Below, one piece after another: positions 7,950-14,590 of a stretch of DNA of 34,299 nt. Location of the stretch: assembly GCA_001303785.1 (NCBI GenBank), contig LJUJ01000020.1, positions 1 to 34,299 on the forward strand, in the 5' to 3' direction. Origin of the DNA: Caldifarciminota bacterium SM23_42. GTDB lineage: Bacteria; Hydrothermota; Tepidihabitantia; SM23-42. The position numbers and the translations under genes were made by a program. A model generated the notes under the pieces. It saw only the letters and a program-made list of their open reading frames with translations. It was not told where the DNA came from and did not search any database. How positions within the stretch are numbered: position 1 is the stretch's first letter; every line of letters starts with the position of its first letter.

Positions 7950-8738
7950 ATGAAAAAACTGCCCTGGATTTTCTCAAAGGCATATAAGAAGTTCAATACC
8001 GACCGCTGTCCGCTCCTCGCATCAGCACTGGTACACGCTACCGTGTTTAGCCTCTTCCCACTGCTGATCGCCTTACTCTCTCTTTCGGTATTTGTGCTCG
8101 GGTCTTCTGAGGGCATCATAGAGAAACTAATGCCCATCTTCCAACAAGTCTTTCCCGTCGGCATCGACAAGCTCATAAGAGACATAACGGCGGTCAAGCA
8201 AACGTCGATAATTATCGCAGTGATTGGCTTCGTTGGATTTACCTGGGCGGCGGCAACCATCTTCAGAGCGATTGAATCAACCCTGAACGTGATATGGAAG
8301 GTAAAAAAGGACCGCCCCTTCTTTCGCAAGAGTTTGATCACAATCGGCTCCGCTTTTCTTGTCTTCATCGGGCTGTTTGCATCTTTCGGCCTCACCATCT
8401 GGGGCACGGCAGCTGGCGGCACAGGGTTAGCAAGCTTCTTGCCTGAAATCAGCTTCGTTGCCAGCATTGCACTGTTTGGTCTCATCTACAAATTCTTTCC
8501 GAATCGCCCCGTGTTGTGGAAGGAAGCCTACTTCGGTGCGCTATTCACCGGCGTTTTCTGGGAACTGGCAAAGATTCTGTTCACGGTGTATATTGTCAAT
8601 GTTGTTGACTACACCAAAATCTATGGCTCATTATCGGCACTTATCATTTTGTTTTTGTGGGTATACTATTCGGCATACATATTTCTATTTGGTGCCGAAC
8701 TCTCTTACGTGTACGCCCGACGAAAAAAACTGAAATAA
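7950..8738 (+). CDS. YihY/BrkB family inner membrane protein
   Basis: About 262 residues with some six hydrophobic membrane segments. It contains the family features CPLLASALVHATVFSLFPLLIALL near the N-terminus, GFTWAAATIFRAIESTLNVIW in the middle, and the C-terminal FLWVYYSAYIFLFGAELSYVYARR. Members were once annotated as ribonuclease BN, but this is obsolete, and their role in the envelope is unclear. I chose the ATG at 7950, since a TTG at 7938 would add only four unlikely residues. It is the last gene of the plus-strand row that starts at the tRNA, and no convincing terminator follows it. Confidence 0.85.
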   Translation: MKKLPWIFSKAYKKFNTDRCPLLASALVHATVFSLFPLLIALLSLSVFVLGSSEGIIEKLMPIFQQVFPVGIDKLIRDITAVKQTSIIIAVIGFVGFTWAAATIFRAIESTLNVIWKVKKDRPFFRKSLITIGSAFLVFIGLFASFGLTIWGTAAGGTGLASFLPEISFVASIALFGLIYKFFPNRPVLWKEAYFGALFTGVFWELAKILFTVYIVNVVDYTKIYGSLSALIILFLWVYYSAYIFLFGAELSYVYARRKKLK

Positions 8739-8744
8739 ACCACC

Positions 8745-9010
8745 AGATTAAACTCTAAACCCCAAACATCAAATCACAAACAAATCCCAATGACCAAAAG
8801 TCCAAACAACAAATTCAGTGTGTACGCTATCAGATCATCAGAGTATCAGATTGCTTCCCAATTAGATTACACCTCAACATTATAGTCACTATGTCACCTT
8901 GTTATTGTGTCATTCGCCACAGGCATAAGTGGTCGTTTTGTAACCTGATATGCTGGTAGTCTGATATCCTGCACGCTGGTACCCTAATCATCTGATATAC
9001 TTCTTGTTAA
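8745..9010. repeat. Gene-free DNA with C/A-rich words and a CTGATAT word cluster
   Basis: No coding potential is apparent. The first 70 bases repeat words such as AAACTCTAAACC, CAAATC and TCCAAAC, like the left arms of the hairpin repeats. From about 8826 to 9000 the words ATCAGA/TCTGAT and CTGATAT recur (8830, 8844, 8945, 8961, 8991 regions). The piece GTAACCTGATATGCTG near 8940 resembles GTAATCTGATATGCTG near 3695 in the other gene-free region. It is not a CRISPR, as neither spacing nor repeat is constant. Confidence 0.45.
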
Positions 9011-9058
9011 GACAGCGTAGGGGGTGGGGCGTGGAGTAAAGCCTTCAGGTCTAATGAA

Positions 9059-9202
9059 ACCCAAACCCTAAATCCTAACATCTAAACTCTAAACAATCTC
9101 AAAGTTCAAAATGCAAATGGCCAAAACTCTCTTACGGTTTTGGATTTTGATATTAGTATTTCAATATTGTTTAGGATTTCGTGCTTAGAATTTCGAATTT
9201 GA
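9059..9202. repeat. Intergenic hairpin repeat, copy B
   Basis: A second copy of the element at 3532-3643. A perfect inner hairpin is formed by CCAAAAC (9121-9127) and GTTTTGG (9137-9143). Outer arms are CTAAACAAT (9089-9097) with ATTGTTTAG (9166-9174), or alternatively AAATCCTAA (9070-9078) with TTAGGATTT (9171-9179). Its right end (9174-9200) matches copy A with two differences in 27 bases. Both copies lie upstream of a plus-strand promoter and in the same orientation. Confidence 0.65.
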
Positions 9203-9299
9203 GATGCAGTTGTTGCTGCCTATCACGATTATTTCAATTGTCGGCGCATCCTCACAGCGCTCGCCAAAGTGAGACGACGGATGTTGCGTTCCTTCCCCC

Positions 9300-9327
9300 T
9301 TGACAAAATTCATATTGTGGTTATAAT
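9300..9327 (+). promoter_or_regulatory. Promoter of nrdR-nrdD (TTGACA-16-TATAAT)
   Basis: Perfect -35 (9300-9305) and -10 (9322-9327) boxes with a 16-bp spacer. Transcription should begin near 9334, about 35 bases before the nrdR start. Two NrdR-box-like sites flank and overlap the -10 region. Confidence 0.85.
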
Positions 9328-9352
9328 TGTCTAATGACTCTACATATAGTGT
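9310..9352 (-). promoter_or_regulatory. Pair of NrdR boxes at the nrdR promoter
   Basis: The known NrdR box is ACACWATATNT. Read on the minus strand, 9352-9342 is ACACTATATGT, a full match, and 9320-9310 is CCACAATATGA, matching 9 of 11. The two sites have the same orientation and start 32 bp apart, about three helical turns, the usual spacing of functional NrdR box pairs. One lies in the -35/-10 spacer and the other just past the start of transcription, so bound NrdR would block RNA polymerase. This predicts autoregulation together with nrdD. Confidence 0.75.
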
Positions 9353-9368
9353 TCTTTTGGAGCGAATA

Positions 9369-9845
9369 GTGAAATGTCCGAGATGCGGTAAGGATTCAGA
9401 CCGCGTCCTCGAAACAAGGACCTCTCAGGCAGGGTCGGTCGTCCGGAGGAGAAGAGAATGCGGCAAATGTCACTTTCGATTCACGACATACGAAACGGTC
9501 GAGCACGTTCCGCTCGTGGTCATCAAACGCGACAGGACAAGAGAACCTTACGACCGTGCCAAGTTATTAAACGGAATCGCGACCGCATGCCGCAAGCGTC
9601 CGGTTGCGGCGGCGAAAATCGAGTTGATTGTTAATGACATCGAAGACATTCTGTCCGACCGATATCAGACTGAGATTAAATCGGCGGATATCGGCAGAAT
9701 GGTCCTGGATCGTTTACTGGATATTGACGAAGTCAGTTATGTTCGCTTCGCCTCAGTCTATCGGAAATTCACTAACGTCGACAAGTTTGCCAGCGAGTTG
9801 AAAACAATAAAAAAGGAGCGAAGATGGAGGAAAAAACAACGGTAA
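9369..9845 (+). CDS. nrdR: Transcriptional repressor NrdR
   Basis: Represses ribonucleotide reductase genes in response to dATP/ATP levels. The start is GTG at 9369, preceded by GGAG 6 bases upstream. This yields MKCPRCGKDSDRV, the conserved N-terminus, and 158 residues, close to the family's usual 150. A TTG at 9327 would lie inside the promoter. The zinc finger has CPRC and ECGKC pairs within the first 35 residues. An ATP-cone follows (VVIKRDRTREPYDRAKLLNGI), and the end is rich in Lys/Arg. Its last 22 bases overlap the nrdD start in another frame, so the regulator and its target enzyme are translationally linked. Confidence 0.95.
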   Translation: MKCPRCGKDSDRVLETRTSQAGSVVRRRRECGKCHFRFTTYETVEHVPLVVIKRDRTREPYDRAKLLNGIATACRKRPVAAAKIELIVNDIEDILSDRYQTEIKSADIGRMVLDRLLDIDEVSYVRFASVYRKFTNVDKFASELKTIKKERRWRKKQR

Positions 9846-12250
9846 GGATCGGTATCTCTGAAGAGATTCCGCGCGAGAATATTTTCCAGCACGTCAAAAA
9901 AAGAGATGGCGAAATTGTCATATTCGACAAGTCAAAAATTGCAAATGCAATCTACCTGGCGGCGAAGGCCGTGGGTGGTGATGACAGCATATTAGCTGAC
10001 AAATTGGCCAATGAAGTGGTCCTTTACTTGTACACCAAGAAAGGTCACGAGACTCCCGAAGTAGAAGAAATTCAAGACGCAGTAGAGAAAACCTTGATTG
10101 AAAACGGCCATGCACGTACCGCCAAGGCCTACATTCTCTACCGAAAGCAGCGCGAAATCCTGCGCAAGAAACAGCTGCTGTTGCGCAAACCAGAAGAGAG
10201 AGAAACAACCGATTACGCGCTTTTTGTGCGCACTTCTGACGATGATTTCGTGGCCTGGGACCGCGGGCGAATAATCAAAGCCCTGAAGAACGAAACAGGG
10301 CTGGAACAGGAAATCGCAGAGAAGATTTCTTTGGAAACCGAAGAAACGATCCTTAATTCCAATGTTCATCTCGTAAGTTCTTCGCTCATTCGCGAAATTG
10401 TCAACGTCAAACTGATCGAGCACGGCTTAGAGAACTCGAGACTACGCCATACCCGATTGGGCATACCACTCTACGATGCTGACAAAATCATTCTCTTTGC
10501 GAATCGAGAGAACGCAAACATACCACACAATCCAGAAGCGACAAATATGACGCTGGCGGAAACCGTGAAAAAGCAGTATATGCTTTCCGAGGTTTTTAGT
10601 CGCGACGTGGCCGATGCCCATATTCGGGGTGACATACATTTACACGACCTCGGTTTTGGCGACCGTCCGTATTGTTCTGGTCAATCGCTGGAATACGTTA
10701 AAAAATTCGGTTTGAATCTGCCGAATGCCTTATCAATTGCCCGACCTGCACGCCATCCGGACACCCTGCTGGCACATATGGTCAAATTCTCGGCGGCGCT
10801 ACAGGGACACTTCGCGGGCGCAATTGGGTGGGACGCAATAAATATTTTCTTCGCTCCTTTCTTAACGGGGATGTCTGACCGCGACATCCATCAGCTGGCC
10901 CAGATGTTGGTTTTCGAATACTCCCAGCAATCGGTGGCGCGCGGTGGACAGGCGATATTCTCCGATCTGAATGTTTATTGGGAAATTCCGAAACACTTCC
11001 GCGATGTTCCGGCAATCGGCCCGGGTGGCGAGTACGACGGCAAAAAATATGGTGACTATGCCGCCGATGCGCAGCGTTTTGCCTGGGCGCTTTTTGATGT
11101 CTACATGGATGGCGATGGAACCGGTCGCCCCTTCTTCTTCCCAAAGCCGCTGGTACACATAACCGAGGATTTCTTCACGACTCCGGGCTGGGAAGAATTC
11201 CTGAATCATATTGCTGATGTGTCATCCAAGCGCGGCAACACCTACTATGTTTTTGACCGTGGTCAGACGGCAAAGATCTCCGAGTGTTGTCGGTTGTCCT
11301 TCAAACTCGACGAGCACGACTTGAAAGATGCGCACACGCCCTGGAAAATGCGCTACACCGCAATGCAAAATGTCACCCTGAATCTACCGCGTGCGGCGTT
11401 CTTGGCTAACGGCAGCGATGATCGGTTGTACGAAAAACTTGATGAATTACTCGATCTAATCGTCAAAGCACACGAACAGAAGAAAACCTTCATTGAGAAA
11501 CTGATTTCCCTGAAGGAAGAGGGTCCGCTCGCTCTCTTGACGATGGAGCGTGACGGTGAAGCATACCTTAGGCTCTACCGTGCTACATATCTGGTTGGCT
11601 TACTCGGTTTGAACGAGCTCGTACAATTTCATACAGGCAAGGAAATGCACGAAGACGAAGACGCCTTGCGTTTTGGACTCAAGGTGTTATCATATCTCTA
11701 TCTGCGCATAAAGGAATTGTCGAAAAAATACAATATCAGACTAGTCATGGAACAGACTCCGGCCGAGTCTGCAGCCCATCGTCTTGCGCGCCTTGATCTC
11801 GAGCATTTCCCTGATCAAGCAGCAGATATTGTGAAGGGGAACCACGAAAATAACGCTGTCTACTACACCAATTCAACCTACCTGAACGTCGGCACGTCGC
11901 TCGACCCGATCACCAGGGTACAGTTGGAAGGCAAATTCCATGATCTAATCGAGGCCGGCGCCCTTACCCATATCTGGCTCGGCGAGGTGCAACCACCAAA
12001 GGAATCGATCGCCAATTTTGTGGTCAAGACATTTCGTAAGTCACGTAACGCACAGATCGCCTTTTCCCCAGAATTCACCACGTGCAACAGTTGTTTCAAA
12101 ACGACCCGTGGACTCAAGGAACAATGTCCCAATTGCGGCGGCAAGAAGGTCGACCATATTACCAGGGTCACCGGCTACTTTACGAAGGTATCGGGTTGGA
12201 ATAAGGGCAAGAAGGCCGAACTCAAGGACCGTTACCGTTCAAGATTATAG
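9824..12250 (+). CDS. nrdD: Anaerobic (class III) ribonucleoside-triphosphate reductase with two ATP-cones
   Basis: Makes deoxyribonucleotides for DNA synthesis using a glycyl radical, and is inactivated by oxygen. The ATG at 9824 has AAGGAG 5 bases upstream inside nrdR. The 808-residue protein starts with an ATP-cone (about 22-110, HVKKRDGEIVIFDKSKI) and then a second, more diverged one (about 130-220, FVRTSDDDFVAWDRGRII). The barrel carries the probable thiyl cysteine in RPYCSGQS (C284) and a further cysteine pair (SECCRL). Four zinc cysteines (754, 757, 768, 771) precede the radical site TRVTGYF, with G784 as the radical glycine. The activating radical-SAM protein NrdG is not adjacent and must be encoded elsewhere. 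Tandem ATP-cones usually mean layered allosteric control. Confidence 0.95.
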   Translation: MEEKTTVRIGISEEIPRENIFQHVKKRDGEIVIFDKSKIANAIYLAAKAVGGDDSILADKLANEVVLYLYTKKGHETPEVEEIQDAVEKTLIENGHARTAKAYILYRKQREILRKKQLLLRKPEERETTDYALFVRTSDDDFVAWDRGRIIKALKNETGLEQEIAEKISLETEETILNSNVHLVSSSLIREIVNVKLIEHGLENSRLRHTRLGIPLYDADKIILFANRENANIPHNPEATNMTLAETVKKQYMLSEVFSRDVADAHIRGDIHLHDLGFGDRPYCSGQSLEYVKKFGLNLPNALSIARPARHPDTLLAHMVKFSAALQGHFAGAIGWDAINIFFAPFLTGMSDRDIHQLAQMLVFEYSQQSVARGGQAIFSDLNVYWEIPKHFRDVPAIGPGGEYDGKKYGDYAADAQRFAWALFDVYMDGDGTGRPFFFPKPLVHITEDFFTTPGWEEFLNHIADVSSKRGNTYYVFDRGQTAKISECCRLSFKLDEHDLKDAHTPWKMRYTAMQNVTLNLPRAAFLANGSDDRLYEKLDELLDLIVKAHEQKKTFIEKLISLKEEGPLALLTMERDGEAYLRLYRATYLVGLLGLNELVQFHTGKEMHEDEDALRFGLKVLSYLYLRIKELSKKYNIRLVMEQTPAESAAHRLARLDLEHFPDQAADIVKGNHENNAVYYTNSTYLNVGTSLDPITRVQLEGKFHDLIEAGALTHIWLGEVQPPKESIANFVVKTFRKSRNAQIAFSPEFTTCNSCFKTTRGLKEQCPNCGGKKVDHITRVTGYFTKVSGWNKGKKAELKDRYRSRL

Positions 12251-12263
12251 ACACAATCCTATT

Positions 12264-12295
12264 GGGCATCAGGCAAATCTAAACGCCTGATGCTC
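12264..12295 (+). terminator. Hairpin after nrdD, possible terminator
   Basis: A perfect 9-bp stem, GCATCAGGC (12266-12274) and GCCTGATGC (12285-12293), can be extended by two pairs and has a 10-base loop. It starts 14 bp after the nrdD stop. The following TCTCGCTTC is only weakly T-rich, so termination may be partial, or the hairpin may act as a 3' stabiliser. Confidence 0.5.
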
Positions 12296-12330
12296 TCGCT
12301 TCATCGCTCCATAAATCTCGACCAATAAAT

Positions 12331-13722
12331 ATGCCAGCCTATATCAAATCCCGTGAACTTGTTTTCAGACAACTAGTCACACTTGCCTGGCCCATCGTGC
12401 TCGCCTTCATGATGCAGACGAGTTACCATCTAGTTGATCTCTTCTGGGTCGGCAAACTGGGGGCGACCGCAATTGCTGCGGTATCGCTCGCCGGAAACGT
12501 CTTCTATGTTATCCTTGCAGTTGGACAAATCCTGGGCTCGGGCACCGTGGCACTCGTTGCTCACTCCTTCGGTGCCGGATTGGTCGACCGTGCGAATGGC
12601 GTTGTTCGGCAATCCTTATCCATGGCGTCAATAATCGCATTCGTGGTCTGCGTATTTGGATTTCTATTCACAAAACAGATCATGCTTTTTCTAGGTGGCC
12701 GTGGTGACGTTCTCGTGTCAAGCACGGCATATTTGAAGATTGTCTTCTTGGGTTTCTTTTTTCAGCTGCTCTCATTCAGCATAAACTACGCATTCCGAGG
12801 CGCGGGTGACATGAAAATCCCAATGGTCATCATGCTCATCGCCACGACCATCAACCTCATACTCGATCCGTTACTCATTCTCGGTATCGGAATCTTTCCC
12901 AGACTCGAAGTACAAGGAGCAGCAATCGCGACCGCTATCGCTAAGGCCGCCAGTTTTTTGGTGGGGTTTGCTATTCTAGTCAAAGGGCGATCAGGTATAA
13001 AACTGATTATTAAGCCGCCGTGGCACCTGGAGTGGAATATCATAAGAAAAATCTTCGTTGTCGGCATTCCGGTTGGTATCTGGTATGGCCTCATGGCAAC
13101 AAGCATCATGGTCGTATTCGGCATTGTTGCTGCCTTTAGCAAGTATGCGCTCGCCGCTCTGGGAATCGGTGTCCGCATATTCCAATTTGCCAGCCTGCCC
13201 GTAGTCGGCATTGGTATCGCAACCACCACCCTTGTCGGACAAAAATTGGGTGCCCGCGATCCCCTGGGTGCGGAACAAGTGGGCAAAACATCGGTCACGG
13301 TCAACACAATCATCATGATTTTATTTAATATTTTCTTTCTGTTGAACGCACGGGCATTGATCGCAATATTCACTAATAGCCCTTTATCAATCGAGCACGG
13401 CATACAGTTTATGCACATCGTCGCTAGCTATTTGATTTTCGTTGGTATCACCACAAGCCTGGTCGGCGTATTTCGCGGTGCCGGCTACACCCTGCCACCC
13501 ATGTTTGCCGGACTCATGAAGGTTGCCTTGCTGTACTCGTGCGCCATGCTACTTTCCCGAACGCTAAAGCTCGGTGTGGTCGGAGTATGGTGGTCAATGC
13601 TCATAGCGTACGGTATCGAGACCCTAGTCATGCTAGTTTGGTATCGTCGCCGAACCTGGCGGCAAAAAGGGCTTGAGCTTTTGGATGGGCTAGGGGATCC
13701 TGGAAAACCTTCACTCAAATAG
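12331..13722 (+). CDS. MATE family efflux transporter
   Basis: A 463-residue inner membrane exporter that uses a Na+ or H+ gradient to expel cationic compounds. About 12 membrane segments occur in two similar halves. Typical features are LAWPIVLAFMMQTSYHLVDLFWVGKLGATAIAAVSL at the N-terminus and the repeat-equivalent GIGVRIFQFASLPVVGIGIATTTLVGQKLGA in the second half, plus FRGAGDMKIPM and FRGAGYTLPP. The substrate cannot be deduced. No Shine-Dalgarno is seen before the ATG, and no recognisable promoter lies between the nrdD hairpin and the gene, so read-through from nrdD is possible. Its 3' end overlaps the convergent PAP2 gene by 12 bp. Confidence 0.92.
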   Translation: MPAYIKSRELVFRQLVTLAWPIVLAFMMQTSYHLVDLFWVGKLGATAIAAVSLAGNVFYVILAVGQILGSGTVALVAHSFGAGLVDRANGVVRQSLSMASIIAFVVCVFGFLFTKQIMLFLGGRGDVLVSSTAYLKIVFLGFFFQLLSFSINYAFRGAGDMKIPMVIMLIATTINLILDPLLILGIGIFPRLEVQGAAIATAIAKAASFLVGFAILVKGRSGIKLIIKPPWHLEWNIIRKIFVVGIPVGIWYGLMATSIMVVFGIVAAFSKYALAALGIGVRIFQFASLPVVGIGIATTTLVGQKLGARDPLGAEQVGKTSVTVNTIIMILFNIFFLLNARALIAIFTNSPLSIEHGIQFMHIVASYLIFVGITTSLVGVFRGAGYTLPPMFAGLMKVALLYSCAMLLSRTLKLGVVGVWWSMLIAYGIETLVMLVWYRRRTWRQKGLELLDGLGDPGKPSLK

Positions 13723-14391
13723 CGTGACCGCCAGCAAGCCGACCACTACTCCCAGCACCGCACCCCCCAGTACATCTGTCGGATAGTGTTTTCCTAAATA
13801 TATTCTGGAAAACCCCACTGTCGCTGCATATATGTACATAGGAATTCTTATCTTCGAACAATAGCGTGAATAAATCACGGCTTGTGTGAAAACGAATGTA
13901 GTATGACCAGAGGGAAAAGATGAGTGTATCCGACGGGTCTCATGCTCGGGTCGCTTCCGATTTACCAGAAATTTCAAAGGGATCACCGTAGCACAATCTC
14001 CAATGAAACCGGCCATACCGGTACGGGCAACATCTTTTTTATCACAAAGATAGAGACCGATCGGCGATAAAACATCCAAAGCCGGATATGATATCACGTT
14101 AAGGCCACGCATGAAACATGAAACGGGTTTGGATTGCCAATCCCTGCTGATTGTTTCATATATGTCTTGTTCACAGCTACCAATTGCCTGACCATATATA
14201 GTCCCACCATTGTCACTCGATCTGTTCCCGACTGGTGCCGACACCGACAAGTCCATCTGATAGTAGGAAATCATCTCGGGGGTCTGCATGAAACGTCTCA
14301 TACACTCTAAGCGGTCCTCCCCACTGAGCGATTCGTACAGGCATTGCTCGTTGCTATTGATAATCTGACATATTAGCAATAGCAGTAACAT
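13711..14391 (-). CDS. PAP2 family membrane phosphatase
   Basis: A 226-residue phosphatidic acid phosphatase type 2 protein, likely acting on a lipid phosphate or pyrophosphate (for example undecaprenyl diphosphate or lipid A) at the periplasmic face. The three-part phosphatase signature is complete: K140-x6-RP (KFLVNRKRP), PSGH (160-163, SFPSGHTT) and SR-x5-H-x3-D (SRIYLGKHYPTD, with H202 and D206). A hydrophobic start (MLLLLLICQII) may be a signal or anchor, and residues 20-90 have no recognised fold. The start at 14391 has no Shine-Dalgarno and lies only 5 bases after the -10 box. It ends convergently over the MATE gene. Confidence 0.9.
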   Translation of the reverse strand: MLLLLLICQIINSNEQCLYESLSGEDRLECMRRFMQTPEMISYYQMDLSVSAPVGNRSSDNGGTIYGQAIGSCEQDIYETISRDWQSKPVSCFMRGLNVISYPALDVLSPIGLYLCDKKDVARTGMAGFIGDCATVIPLKFLVNRKRPEHETRRIHSSFPSGHTTFVFTQAVIYSRYCSKIRIPMYIYAATVGFSRIYLGKHYPTDVLGGAVLGVVVGLLAVTLFE

Positions 14392-14396
14392 ATCGG

Positions 14397-14424
14397 ATTC
14401 TAGCAGATTTCATCTACCTGTCAA
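14397..14424 (-). promoter_or_regulatory. Promoter of the PAP2 gene, leaderless configuration
   Basis: On the minus strand TTGACA (14424-14419) and TAGAAT (14402-14397) are 16 bp apart. Only 5 bases lie between the -10 box and the ATG at 14391, so the mRNA should have no 5' leader. It is back to back with the promoter of the small ribosomal gene. Confidence 0.75.
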
Positions 14425-14435
14425 TAACCCTTCAC

Positions 14436-14463
14436 TTGACATGTCAGAGAATTACCGTATAAT
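14436..14463 (+). promoter_or_regulatory. Promoter of the bS22-like gene (TTGACA-16-TATAAT)
   Basis: Both boxes are perfect (14436-14441 and 14458-14463), with a 16-bp spacer. The predicted start is near 14470, and a strong ribosome binding site follows. Only 11 bp separate its -35 box from that of the divergent PAP2 promoter. Confidence 0.85.
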
Positions 14464-14492
14464 ACAACAACAGAATTCAAGGAGGTCACAAC

Positions 14493-14588
14493 ATGCCTTG
14501 CGGAAGAAAGAGAAAGAGGAAAAAGATTAAGAAACACAAACTAAAGAAAAGACGAAAACGAGACCGCCACAAGAAAAAGTTAAGATAA
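14493..14588 (+). CDS. 31-residue bS22/mS38-like small ribosomal protein (AURKAIP1/COX24 domain)
   Basis: A very short gene that length cut-offs would miss. The ATG at 14493 follows AAGGAGG at a good distance, with a perfect promoter upstream and a strong terminator downstream. The product starts MPCGRKRKRKKIKKHK and is almost entirely Lys/Arg plus His. This pattern (MP.GRKRKR..I..HK.KKR.R..RHK) matches the tiny AURKAIP1/COX24-domain proteins annotated in Bacteroidota and other phyla. That domain is shared with mitochondrial mS38 and mycobacterial bS22, which sit on the small ribosomal subunit and contact 16S rRNA. The family assignment rests on memory of the pattern. As a single-gene unit with its own strong signals, it should be highly expressed. 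Confidence 0.85.
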   Translation: MPCGRKRKRKKIKKHKLKKRRKRDRHKKKLR

Positions 14589-14590
14589 CG

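Noticed and set aside
8826-9000. Possible CRISPR array from recurring CTGATAT words
   Set aside because: The words are only 6-7 bases, irregularly spaced, and there are no cas genes.
9327-9368. TTG at 9327 as the start of nrdR, which would add 14 residues
   Set aside because: It lies on the -10 box, and the GTG at 9369 has a proper ribosome binding site and gives the conserved N-terminus.
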